Part shown: in pieces, positions 1 through 7,655 of the stretch | How positions within the stretch are numbered: the stretch's first letter is position 1 | Layout: every line of letters begins with the position of its first letter | Source: CALBTQ01 sp036725605 | Lineage (GTDB): Bacteria; Lernaellota; Lernaellaia; Lernaellales; Lernaellaceae | Assembly (NCBI GenBank): GCA_036725605.1 | Contig: DAIMDW010000036.1 | Location: 1-45,560 of the forward strand | Direction: 5' to 3' | DNA: 45,560 bases | Notes under the pieces: model-generated | What the model was told of the DNA's origin: nothing | The model's database searches: none | What the model saw: the letters and a program-made list of their open reading frames with translations, nothing else | Position numbers and translations under genes: made by a program

Positions 1-113
1 CGATTCAACCGAACATCACTCTATCAGGTGTCTCGCCTTTTGTGGGGGACAGTATGACATACCATCCGCTCGTCGGCTCCGGATGTCCCAATTTGGAAGG
101 CGGGAAAAACTAC
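1..113. repeat. Intergenic dispersed-repeat sequence at window edge
   Basis: No gene is seen here. The stretch at about 69-112 (cggctccggatgtcccaatt and following ggaaggcgggaaaaac) closely resembles 21153-21196 in the gap upstream of moxR. The two look like copies of one dispersed intergenic repeat, of which this is an end fragment. Confidence 0.5.
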
Positions 114-890
114 CTATAGCTTGAAGCGCGTGGCCAGCGCGTAGGGGATCGATGTGAGGCCGACGTGCAACCACACGCGCCAGGCGGTCGGTTCGGCGAA
201 CAGCAGCAGACCCACGAAGATGCCCCCGGCGATCATCCGCACGCCCGCGACGCTCAGCGGCATTTGATACGGCCGGCGGCGCAGCGCGACGATCGCGGCG
301 GCGAGGATGACCGCGACGAACAACACGAACCAGTCGCCGCGCCCGACCCAGCGAAACAGCGCCCACCACGAACCGACCAGCAGCACGTGCAGCAACGCCG
401 GCGCGCCGATCAGCAGCAGCCACCGCTGCGGCCCGCGCGTGTTCTCGATGATCAGCGTGGCGGCGAACCCGAAAAACGCCCAGCCGATCACGCCGATCAG
501 CGGTACGCCCAGGTAGCCCGGCTCGGTCCAGCTCCACAGGCCGCAACGCACGGCGGTCACCTCGACCATCGCCGCGTCGATGAACACCAGCGCGCCCACC
601 AGCAGCGGCAGCGCGGCTTTGGCATCGGGCCACAGCGAGCGAATCACATCGCGGCCCGAGAGAATCACCATCGGCCAGATCGTCGCGACCATCAGCGGCA
701 CCCCGCCGACCTTCGGCCACCAGCCGTCGGCGTAACCGTAAAAACCGTAGAGGTAGATCGACGACGCCTCGCCGGCCCAGGCGCTCAGGAAAATCAGCGG
801 CGCCAGCGCGAGCGTCTCGTAGTCGTTGCGCACCTGCACCACGTAGGCGATGGGCAGAAAAACCAGGCAGACCAACTGAAAGGCGATCAC
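114..890 (-). CDS. Carotenoid-biosynthesis-like (CruF/DUF422-type) membrane protein
   Basis: A 258-residue polytopic membrane protein with about seven hydrophobic helices and almost no soluble part. The patterns YGFYGYADGWWPKVGGVPL (about residues 47-65) and GVPLIGVIGWAFFGF resemble the conserved VPL...W signatures of the carotenoid biosynthesis (CruF/DUF422) membrane family; this is recognition from memory, and the enzymatic role is inferred. I chose the GTG start at 890 because GGAG lies 6 nt upstream (897-900) and the protein then begins straight in a hydrophobic helix. An upstream start at 947 would add a basic 19-residue lead without an obvious ribosome site. It lies downstream of the recombinase on the same strand across a 116-nt gap holding two hairpins, so cotranscription is doubtful. 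No other carotenoid gene is in the window. Confidence 0.5.
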   Translation of the reverse strand: MIAFQLVCLVFLPIAYVVQVRNDYETLALAPLIFLSAWAGEASSIYLYGFYGYADGWWPKVGGVPLMVATIWPMVILSGRDVIRSLWPDAKAALPLLVGALVFIDAAMVEVTAVRCGLWSWTEPGYLGVPLIGVIGWAFFGFAATLIIENTRGPQRWLLLIGAPALLHVLLVGSWWALFRWVGRGDWFVLFVAVILAAAIVALRRRPYQMPLSVAGVRMIAGGIFVGLLLFAEPTAWRVWLHVGLTSIPYALATRFKL

Positions 891-931
891 CGGGCGCTCC
901 GTCGAAAGGGAAGTCGCGACCTTACGACAAC

Positions 932-960
932 GGACCGAACCGCGCAAGGCGGTCCGGTCC
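932..960. other. Strong 12-bp hairpin between recombinase and membrane protein genes
   Basis: The arms ggaccgaaccgc (932-943) and gcggtccggtcc (949-960) pair over 12 positions, with one mismatch that is a G-U wobble in RNA, around a 5-nt loop. There is no T-run on either side, so it is not a classic terminator. It may be a processing or attenuation structure between the two minus-strand genes. Confidence 0.5.
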
Positions 961-976
961 GTCGAGAGGTTGTTCG

Positions 977-998
977 CGATAAAACGACCTTACGGTCG
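977..998 (-). terminator. Possible weak terminator after the recombinase gene
   Basis: On the minus strand CGACC-GTAA-GGTCG (985-998) is followed by TTTTATC. The 5-bp stem plus short U-tract lies just past the recombinase stop at 1007. The stem is short, so this is tentative. Confidence 0.35.
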
Positions 999-1006
999 AT
1001 CGATCT

Positions 1007-2026
1007 TTATTTGTCGCCCTTGCGGCGGCGAATGGTGCGCGGGCGCTTGGGCGCGGGCGCCTCTTCCATGTTCATCACGGCCAGGCGGTCGTCGGCGTTG
1101 AAGGCGGCCAGCACTTTGCGCTGACGGCGCGGGGCGACTTCCTGGTAGATCTGCGTGGTCACGGCGCTGCTGTGGCCCAGAATGTTCTGCACCTGGCGGA
1201 TGTCCTTGCCGTTGTTGAGCAGCATGGTCGCCATCGTGTGGCGCAGCGCGTGCGGGGTCAGGCGGCGGCGGATGCCGGCGGCTTTGCGGATGCGCTCGAA
1301 CAGGTTTTCGATGGCAAAGATCGACAGGCGGCCGCCGAACCGATTAAGGAACAGCGCGCCCGGATCGCCTTCCATGCCCTTGCGGATTTTCAGGTAATCT
1401 TTGAGCGCTTCGATCGTGGAGACGTTGCCCAGCACCAGCATGCGGTCGCGGTTGCCTTTGCCCTTGATGTGCACGGTGCGGCCTTCCAGGTCGATGTCTT
1501 CCATGTTCAGTTCGCTCAGTTCGCCGATGCGCATCGCGGTGGAGAACAGCATTTCGATGATCGCGCGGTCGCGGATCGCGTTTTCATAGTGCAGCTTCAC
1601 CTTGCGGCCGCAGCCCGGGCGCAGTTCTTTTTCCAGCCGCTTCACGTCGTCGCCCACGAATTCCAACAGGCGCATCATGTCCTGCGCGTTGAGGATCTTC
1701 GGCAGGCTCTTGGTGATTTTGTACTTCAGATCGACGCCTTCCAACGGGGTCTTGGCGACGGCTTTTTTATCGGTGAAGTACCGGAAGAACGCCTTGAGCG
1801 TCATGATCTTGCGGCGGATCGTCGAATCCTTCAGCTTCTGCTCGTCGTCCAGATAGCTCAGATACTTGTTGATGTCGGCCGAGACGATCTTCTCCAGCGG
1901 CTTGTTCTGCATGAAGTCGCTGAACTGGCCCAGGTCATAGGCATACGCCCGGTTCGTTTTCTCGGAAAGCTTCAACTCCTTGTCGCAGGCTTCCAGGAAT
2001 TTTTCGACTGCTTTGTTTAGTTCCAT
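1007..2026 (-). CDS. Tyrosine site-specific recombinase, XerC/XerD-like
   Basis: A 339-residue phage-integrase-family recombinase. An N-terminal SAM-like core-binding domain (about 1-95) precedes the catalytic domain. The residues expected of the family are visible: Arg166 in TAMRIGEL, Lys188/190 in IKGKGNRDR, His259 and Arg262 in HALRHTMATML, His285 in LGHSS, and the nucleophile Tyr294 in QIYQEV. It is longer than a typical XerC/D (about 300 residues) in two ways. There is an insert of about 20 residues before the catalytic Arg, with a Cys and several basic residues, and a basic C-terminal tail of about 45 residues after Tyr294 ending in RTIRRRKGDK. AAGGAG lies 9-10 nt before the ATG. No phage, integron or transposon partner genes adjoin it, so a chromosomal dimer-resolution role is possible but unproven. 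Confidence 0.9.
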   Translation of the reverse strand: MELNKAVEKFLEACDKELKLSEKTNRAYAYDLGQFSDFMQNKPLEKIVSADINKYLSYLDDEQKLKDSTIRRKIMTLKAFFRYFTDKKAVAKTPLEGVDLKYKITKSLPKILNAQDMMRLLEFVGDDVKRLEKELRPGCGRKVKLHYENAIRDRAIIEMLFSTAMRIGELSELNMEDIDLEGRTVHIKGKGNRDRMLVLGNVSTIEALKDYLKIRKGMEGDPGALFLNRFGGRLSIFAIENLFERIRKAAGIRRRLTPHALRHTMATMLLNNGKDIRQVQNILGHSSAVTTQIYQEVAPRRQRKVLAAFNADDRLAVMNMEEAPAPKRPRTIRRRKGDK

Positions 2027-2735
2027 GTGCTCGTTCTCCTTACTCTATTGTTTTTTGCTTTTGGCCGTTCAACTGGTGCCGATTGCTCCTTGATGCCCCC
2101 TGGCCAAAATACACCCTTGGTAACGCTTTCATCGATTGGCAACCAATCGTTTGCTGTACATTGCTTCCTCGAAAAAAGAACGAAATTCCAATTACCCGGA
2201 TGCACCTAACGCTATCCAATACTCGTTTGCCGGTACCATACCGGCGCGGGCGAAATGGGCTTCGTAAAACGGAATAGACTGCGTGCTATTTCTTTTTTTG
2301 CTTTACAACAGCCTGCCTAACGGCCTCTAGCCCCCGAACTGTTATGATATATCAATAGACAAACATATCCACGCTGTCAAGAGATATCTGCATAATTATT
2401 ACCATTTTTTTTCAAAATATTTAAACTTCAACCGAACCTCGCTAATTGTTGATTATTTGCTATGGCAATATATCGATACGGACCTTTTCGTCCGCCATCG
2501 TCCGCCCTTGAGGACGATAGCAATAACAACAAGTTATCAACCAATGGCTTCGCCGGGAATTTCTGGAGTTATTTGCCTCCGAATAAATTTGCATCCGCGC
2601 CCCTGTCCGTCAACCCGCCGGACGAGCCGACTCCGCCCTTTTATGCTCGTTGGTGCACATAGCCTCAAAATCCTCCACATCCTCCGAGGTTGGCCGGTTT
2701 GGAGTTCTTTAACCATGGCATCCTGCACCCTGATA

Positions 2736-2815
2736 GACTGTCGATAAATGCGCCGCTAGGCGACAAACAGCCCCTTCAGGGGCGATAGAGGGTAGCCCGG
2801 TGCGTGAGCGCCGGG
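2736..2815. repeat. 80-bp dispersed repeat, copy 1 (second copy at 38086)
   Basis: The segment starting gactgtcgataaatgcgccg and ending gcgtgagcgccggg matches 38086-38165 with about five mismatches over 80 bp. Internally it holds ccccttcagggg-type and cccggtgcgtgagcgccggg palindromes. It is non-coding and sits downstream of the metallopeptidase gene. No transposase adjoins it. Confidence 0.8.
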
Positions 2816-2886
2816 TGAACGATTCCACAACCAGATGGAACGCAGGGGCGGCAGAAGACCGCCCGATACGTCAGCGCCGGCCGAAG

Positions 2887-2929
2887 CCTCACACAAAAAA
2901 GAAAATGTAGGTCCAGGGATTATCCCTGG
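2887..2929 (-). terminator. Probable terminator of the metallopeptidase gene
   Basis: A perfect 7-bp stem CCAGGGA/TCCCTGG with a 3-nt loop (2913-2929) begins four nucleotides past the stop at 2933. On the minus strand the U-rich stretch TTTTCTTTTTT follows after about 7 nt. The separation of stem and U-tract makes it imperfect. Confidence 0.5.
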
Positions 2930-2932
2930 CGG

Positions 2933-4495
2933 CTATTGCAGCCCGGCGCGATAGTAATCCAGCAGCATCTGATTATCGTAGCCGGCGTAGCCGAGTTTGG
3001 CGACCATCTCCATGCCCGTCATCTTGTTGGCCGGCTGCCACAGCTCCTTGAAGAACGCGCCCGCCTTGGCCTTGGTCCACCAGTTCTTGCCGAAGCGCTT
3101 GGTCAGATACGCGTCCATCATCGCTTCGAGGAAAAACGCCTGCACGTAGTCGGCCGCGTACAGGAACGGATCCAGGTCCGACAGGTACCGCGTCGCTTCG
3201 TCGTCGTTGAGCTGGAAGCCGTAGGCCTTGCTCAGCCAATATTGATAGCGTTTTTGCGCGTCGGGCACGCCCTGATGAAATTCGGTTTCGTAGATCAGCT
3301 TGGCCATGTACCGCCGCGCCATGTACAGCTTGTGGAAATACGTGCGCCGCCGGAAATCCTCTCGCTCGGCCGCGTTCATCTTCGTGTTCGCCTTGAGCCA
3401 CGCCTCGCGCTCGGGCAGCGATTCGAAGGTGTAGGCGTACGCCTCGGTGACCGCGTTCGAGCCCAACTGCTGATACTCCCAGACCGGCGTGGCGCCGTGG
3501 GCGAAGTGCTGCGCGTGGCCGAACTCATGGTACAACGCCGCGTAATCCTGCGCCCCGCCGATCGGCTTGATCGTCAGGCGCACGTCCTGCGGCACGCGAA
3601 TGGGGAAGCACGCCGCGCGCGGCACCTTCTTCGCCGTATCCTTGTCGTCGACGAAAATCTTGCGCCCGGCCTCGTCGTTCAGGCCCATGTCGGCGAACAC
3701 CCGCTGGATCGACGGCAACAGGTTTTCCTTGGTCAGGTACTTGTCGTAGGACTTGTTGCTCAGCAGGTTGAGGATGTCGCTGCGGCGGAACGTGTCGCGC
3801 GGGATCGAACTGACCTTGTCGAAGGTGTCCAGGTACAGCGCTTCGCTCATCTCCAGGAACTGCTTGGATTTGGCGACCAGATCGGCGTGGTCGAACATGC
3901 GGTAGGCGACCGCCAGTTCGAGGTAATCCTTGTAGCCCAGGTCCTTGGCCAGCCGGTGGCTGTTGTCGTGAATGCGCCGCAGCACGACCGAGTTGAGCAG
4001 CTGGTAGACGCGGTATTCCTCTTTGGCGTACTCGGCGCGCTTGGCCGGATCGGGCTCGTTGGCCATGATCCCGTCGAGGTTCCGGTAGGGCGTCATCTTG
4101 CCGTCGATGAGCACCTGCAACTGCCCTTCCAGATCGAAGTAGATGTCCCACAACTCGGCGACCTCGTTGCCGATGTACTCGACCTCGAGGTAGTGCAGGA
4201 AATACCCCAGGTACCGCTTGCGTTCCGGATCGGCCGCGGCGGCGACGCTCTGCTTGACCTGCTCGATCGTCGGCAGCGTGAACAGATACGCGTATTGACG
4301 GTACAGCGACGCCTGGTCGCTCGCCTCGCCCTCGGTGTAGCTGCGCCAGTACATCTCGGATTGCTGCAACAGCAGTTGTTCGGCGTCGGCGCGCAGTTGG
4401 TCGACGGTCTTGGCCGGCGTTTCGGCGAACGCCGAGCCCGCGAGCAGCGCCAGCGCGAGCAGCGCCGACACGATCGGCAATAAGCGTTTGTTCAT
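2933..4495 (-). CDS. Secreted zinc metallopeptidase of the M2/M3 gluzincin type
   Basis: A 520-residue precursor with a clear signal peptide (MNKRLLPIVSALLALALLAG, cleavage near AFA-ETPA), so the enzyme is exported. The zinc site is HEFGH at 323-327 with Glu351 in NAVTEAYAYTFE as the likely third ligand 24 residues on; this spacing fits the oligopeptidase families M2 and M3. The rest is helix-rich and charged, as expected of a closed-clamp oligopeptidase. It is smaller than thimet oligopeptidase-type M3 enzymes (about 680) and closer to M2/M3B proteins. It begins 34 nt after the malic enzyme stop, with GGAGG before its ATG, so the two may share a transcript. The substrate is presumably short peptides in the periplasm. 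The exact family (M2 or M3) is not settled by eye. Confidence 0.85.
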   Translation of the reverse strand: MNKRLLPIVSALLALALLAGSAFAETPAKTVDQLRADAEQLLLQQSEMYWRSYTEGEASDQASLYRQYAYLFTLPTIEQVKQSVAAAADPERKRYLGYFLHYLEVEYIGNEVAELWDIYFDLEGQLQVLIDGKMTPYRNLDGIMANEPDPAKRAEYAKEEYRVYQLLNSVVLRRIHDNSHRLAKDLGYKDYLELAVAYRMFDHADLVAKSKQFLEMSEALYLDTFDKVSSIPRDTFRRSDILNLLSNKSYDKYLTKENLLPSIQRVFADMGLNDEAGRKIFVDDKDTAKKVPRAACFPIRVPQDVRLTIKPIGGAQDYAALYHEFGHAQHFAHGATPVWEYQQLGSNAVTEAYAYTFESLPEREAWLKANTKMNAAEREDFRRRTYFHKLYMARRYMAKLIYETEFHQGVPDAQKRYQYWLSKAYGFQLNDDEATRYLSDLDPFLYAADYVQAFFLEAMMDAYLTKRFGKNWWTKAKAGAFFKELWQPANKMTGMEMVAKLGYAGYDNQMLLDYYRAGLQ

Positions 4496-4529
4496 CGGGA
4501 TGCCTCCTCTCCGTTAATGCAAAACGCGC

Positions 4530-6809
4530 TCAGTCCTTGACCACGCGCAGCGTTTTGATGTCGCCGGCCTGGCACGCGGTCACGGCGGCGACGTTCATGA
4601 TCGTCTCGGGATCCGAGCCGCGATGCAACACGTTGAACGAACCGTTGATGCCCAGCAGCAGCGGCCCGACCGCCACCGCGCCGCCCAGTTCGCGCAGCAG
4701 CTTGTAGGCCGCGTTGCCGCTCATCAGGTCGGGGAAAATCAGCACGTTGGCCGCCTTGGACAACTTGGCGAAACAGAAGCTGTGCGACAGGATGTCGAAA
4801 TTGACCGCCGTATCCGCCTGCATTTCGCCGTCGACTTCCAACTCGGGCCGCTGCGATTGCACCAGCGCCGTCGCCTGCCGGATCTTCTCGGTATGGTCGT
4901 TGCGGATCGAGCCGAAGTTCGAATAGCTCAGCATCGCCAGGCGCGGCGTCAAGCCGAAAAACGCGGCCAGGTCGGCGGTCATCACCGCGATCTGCGCCAA
5001 CTGCTGCGCCGTCGGATCGATGTTCACCGTGCAGTCGGCGAAAAACAGCACGCGGTCCTTGAACAGCATCATGTACGCGCCGGCGACGACCTCGACGCCC
5101 GGCAGCCGCCCGAGCACCTGCAGCGCGGGTCGGATCGCCTCCGGGTAGTTGCGTTGCTCGCCGTAGACCATGCCGTCCACCTCGCCCAGGCGCAACATCA
5201 ACGCGCCCATGTACGCGCGGTTCGCGCGGATCCACCGCTGCGCCTCGACCAGCGTCAGCCCCTTGCGCTGGCGCAGTTCGAACAGGGCCTGCGCGTAGCG
5301 GTCGACGTCGGGCAACGCGCGCGGATCGATGATCTCGCAGCCTTGCAGGTCGCAATTCACCTTCTCCGCCTCGGCCTCGATGAGCCGCCGTTCGCCCAGC
5401 AACACCGGCACCGCGAACTGCTCCTCGACGATCTGATGCGCCGCACGCAGCACCGCGTGCGATTCGCCCTCGGCGAACACGATGCGCTTGGACTCGTGCT
5501 TGGCGATGTTGATCACCTTGCGCATCAGCCACTGCGACGGACCCAGCAGCTTCTCCAGATTGTCGCGGTAGACCTCGCAGTTGAACTCCGTCTTGCGCGC
5601 CACGCCCGTGCGCAACGCCGCCTTGGCCACCGCCGGCGCCACCCACAGCAGCACCCGCGTGTCGAAGGGCTTGGGAATGATGTAGTCGCGCCCGAAGGTG
5701 AAGCGCCGCCCCTCGTAGGCCTTGGCCACCGACTCGGGCACGTCCTCGCGCGCCAGGCTGGCCAGCGCCTGCGCCGCCGCGATTTTCATCTCGTCGTTGA
5801 TCTTGCGCGCCTGCACGTCCAGCGCGCCGCGAAAGATGAACGGGAAGCCCAGCACGTTGTTGACCTGGTTCGGGAAATCCGACCGCCCCGTGGCCATGAT
5901 CACGTCCGGCCGCGCCTGGCGCGCCGCGTCGGGCATGATCTCCGGGTCCGGATTGGCCATGGCGAACACGATCGGGTCGTGCGCCATGCCCTTGAGCATC
6001 TCGGGCGTCACCGCCCCGGCCACCGACAGCCCGACGAACGCGTCCGCGCCCGCCAGCGCCTCGGCCAGCGTCCGCCGGTCGGTGTCGGCCGCCCACTCTT
6101 CCTTATAAGGATTCATGCCCTCGGTGCGGCCCTGGTAGACCACGCCGCGGCTGTCGCACAAAATCACGTTTTCCTTTTTCAGTCCCATCTTGCAGTAGAG
6201 GCTGGTGCAGGCGATCGCCGCCGCGCCCGCGCCGTTGACGACCAGCTTGATCTCGCCGATCGGCGTGCCGCGCAGCTCGCAGGCGTTGACCAGCGCCGCC
6301 GCGCTGATGATCGCCGTGCCGTGCTGATCGTCGTGAAACACCGGGATGTCCATTTTCTCCTGCAGCCGTTTCTCGATCACGAAGCAGTCCGGCGCCTTGA
6401 TGTCCTCCAGGTTGATGCCCCCGAAGGTCGGCTCCAGCAGCGCCACCGTGCGCACGAACTCGTCGATGTCGGTGGTGTTCACCTCCAGGTCGAATACGTC
6501 GATGTCGGCGAAGCGCTTGAACAGCACGCCCTTGCCTTCCATCACCGGCTTGGCCGCGTGCGGCCCGATGTTGCCCAGGCCCAGCACCGCCGTCCCGTTG
6601 GAAATCACCGCCACCAGGTTGCCCCGCGCGGTGTAGCGGTACACGTCCTCCTTGTTTTTCTCGATCTCCAGACACGGCACGGCCACGCCCGGCGTATACG
6701 CCAGCGAAAGCTGCTGACTGGTCTGGCACGGCTTGCTGGAGACGACCTCGATCTTCCCCGCACGGCCCTTGGCATGGTAGTCAAGCGCGCGGGTGCGCAT
6801 ATCGTTCAT
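4530..6809 (-). CDS. maeB: NADP-dependent malic enzyme with C-terminal phosphotransacetylase-like domain (MaeB type)
   Basis: Oxidative decarboxylation of malate to pyruvate, a cytoplasmic anaplerotic reaction. At 759 residues it has the length of E. coli MaeB. The N-terminal malic domain shows AYTPGVAVPC, the GNIGPHAAKPVMEGK nucleotide-binding region, EDIKAPDCF and FHDDQHGTA. From about residue 430 a phosphate acetyl/butyryl-transferase-like domain follows (KRIVFAEGE, GASPDE-like and MTADLAAFFGLTPRLAMLSYSNFGS segments); in this family that domain is regulatory rather than catalytic. I chose the ATG at 6809 (protein MNDMRTRAL) because AAGGAG lies 6 nt upstream. The frame is open farther upstream to 6848, but that adds a basic lead lacking a ribosome site. 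A malate dehydrogenase gene lies 20 kb away at 26591. Confidence 0.95.
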   Translation of the reverse strand: MNDMRTRALDYHAKGRAGKIEVVSSKPCQTSQQLSLAYTPGVAVPCLEIEKNKEDVYRYTARGNLVAVISNGTAVLGLGNIGPHAAKPVMEGKGVLFKRFADIDVFDLEVNTTDIDEFVRTVALLEPTFGGINLEDIKAPDCFVIEKRLQEKMDIPVFHDDQHGTAIISAAALVNACELRGTPIGEIKLVVNGAGAAAIACTSLYCKMGLKKENVILCDSRGVVYQGRTEGMNPYKEEWAADTDRRTLAEALAGADAFVGLSVAGAVTPEMLKGMAHDPIVFAMANPDPEIMPDAARQARPDVIMATGRSDFPNQVNNVLGFPFIFRGALDVQARKINDEMKIAAAQALASLAREDVPESVAKAYEGRRFTFGRDYIIPKPFDTRVLLWVAPAVAKAALRTGVARKTEFNCEVYRDNLEKLLGPSQWLMRKVINIAKHESKRIVFAEGESHAVLRAAHQIVEEQFAVPVLLGERRLIEAEAEKVNCDLQGCEIIDPRALPDVDRYAQALFELRQRKGLTLVEAQRWIRANRAYMGALMLRLGEVDGMVYGEQRNYPEAIRPALQVLGRLPGVEVVAGAYMMLFKDRVLFFADCTVNIDPTAQQLAQIAVMTADLAAFFGLTPRLAMLSYSNFGSIRNDHTEKIRQATALVQSQRPELEVDGEMQADTAVNFDILSHSFCFAKLSKAANVLIFPDLMSGNAAYKLLRELGGAVAVGPLLLGINGSFNVLHRGSDPETIMNVAAVTACQAGDIKTLRVVKD

Positions 6810-7277
6810 CGACGGCTCCTTGCGTTTTCGTCCGTTTGCTTGCGCCACAACTTATATCCGGTTATCGGCGGGTGCAAACCCTTTTTCGGTTGCCAGGCGA
6901 AAGCGGTGCATTGTTTGGACCGGCACACCTTTGGCTATCGCCAAAAGTGTGGCACGCGAAAGAATGCCGCTTTTTCTGGGTGCCACAGTTTTCGCCCCCG
7001 GCGAAAGCTGTGCGTGATTGAACCCGGATCCTGAAACAAGTTCAGCGACCTCTTTTTCCTCCGCCGCACGCAACAATTTTTTTGTCTTTCACCCAATTTA
7101 TTCTTACGTTTTATGTACCGACGGTCGATGAATAAATTATCAGCGCCAATCGAACAACAATCGGATTTTCGTGAAAAAGAAAACGACGGGTTTCGATGAA
7201 TATCGTACCGTGTTACCGTCGGTTTTGGGGTTAACCAAACGCGCCCGCGCATCGGACCGGACGCCAAGGAGGGAAGG
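6810..7277. other. Intergenic region between divergent genes, with two-hairpin repeat and AT-rich promoter zone
   Basis: It separates maeB (minus) from the 73-residue gene (plus), so it should hold promoters for both. The dispersed two-hairpin element occupies 6913-7015. An AT-rich stretch at about 7070-7160 (tttttttgtctttcacccaatttattctt and following) is the most promoter-like part. I could not fix -35/-10 boxes with confidence. Confidence 0.5.
6913..7015. repeat. Dispersed two-hairpin repeat, copy A (complete)
   Basis: Hairpin 1: acacctttggc (6925-6935) and gccaaaagtgt (6940-6950) around TATC. Hairpin 2: cacagttttcgcc (6984-6996) and ggcgaaagctgtg (7000-7012) around CCC. Each stem has one mismatch that becomes a G-U pair in RNA. 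The same arrangement recurs at 34163-34261 with a different spacer sequence, and partial copies lie elsewhere in the window. Confidence 0.85.
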
Positions 7278-7499
7278 ATGGCCGCGCCAGCCGTATCGGT
7301 TCAGACCGAAAATATCAACAATTACGAAGAACTTCTGTACGCCATGTACGCCGACCAGAAGCGCATCATCAAACAGTGGGGCGTCACGCTGCCGCCGGAA
7401 GAACAGTTATTCGAGCCCGGCTGCCCCATCGAAGCCAAGGTCATGTTCTTCGACTGGATCATCCGCGAAGGCCTGGCCTCGCTGCCCGCGATTCAGTAA
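7278..7499 (+). CDS. Small conserved-looking protein of unknown function, 73 aa
   Basis: I do not recognise the family. The gene is well formed: AAGGAGGGAAGG lies directly before the ATG at a normal distance. The product is soluble and acidic-aromatic, with an N-terminal helix-forming segment (NNYEELLYAMYADQKRIIKQW) and a Pro/Glu-rich middle. It ends MFFDWIIREGLASLPAIQ. It has no signal peptide, membrane helix or Cys cluster (a single Cys in EPGCPIE). It stands alone, with its own promoter region upstream and a hairpin just after the stop. Confidence 0.75.
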   Translation: MAAPAVSVQTENINNYEELLYAMYADQKRIIKQWGVTLPPEEQLFEPGCPIEAKVMFFDWIIREGLASLPAIQ

Positions 7500-7509
7500 C
7501 GACTTTCAC

Positions 7510-7537
7510 GGGTTGCCCCTGACTCGGGGGCGCACCC
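7510..7537 (+). terminator. Possible stem-loop after the 73-aa gene
   Basis: GGGTTGCCCC (7510-7519) can pair with GGGGGCGCACCC (7526-7537), giving a GC-rich imperfect stem 11 nt past the stop. No T-run follows, so termination would need another factor. Confidence 0.3.
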
Positions 7538-7655
7538 TTGTCATACCCGTTTGCCCGCGTTCACCCTGATTGCACAACCGCGCAACATCGCGCTATTCTC
7601 ATTTGACGAAGCTCCCCGAGCGACCGATCTTGTTAAAAAATCCGGAGATATCCGC

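Larger units (their letters stand above)
2027..2932. other. 900-bp gene-free gap with AT-rich patch and repeats
   Basis: I find no convincing gene. Contents include a perfect 7-bp inverted repeat GCCGGTA-CCA-TACCGGC at 2229-2245, about 200 nt upstream of the recombinase start. A clearly AT-rich patch follows at about 2285-2480, including poly-T at 2404-2411. An 80-bp dispersed repeat (2736-2815) is described separately, and a terminator-like palindrome lies at 2913-2929. The short open frames across 2457-2747 have no ribosome site and no protein-like composition. Confidence 0.6.

Noticed and set aside
2285..2480. dif-type Xer recombination site in the AT-rich patch
   Set aside because: I could not find two 11-bp imperfect inverted arms around a 6-bp centre that match known dif sites; AT-richness alone is not enough.
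2457..2747. Possible small gene in the gap after the recombinase
   Set aside because: No ribosome site, Pro/Arg-rich composition in both overlapping frames, and it runs into dispersed repeat sequence.
4623..7034. Very long plus-strand open frame opposite maeB
   Set aside because: Arg/His/Gln-rich antisense shadow of a clear GC-rich coding sequence. Similar shadows opposite the bat genes, the metallopeptidase, SelD and the TonB receptor were rejected for the same reason.
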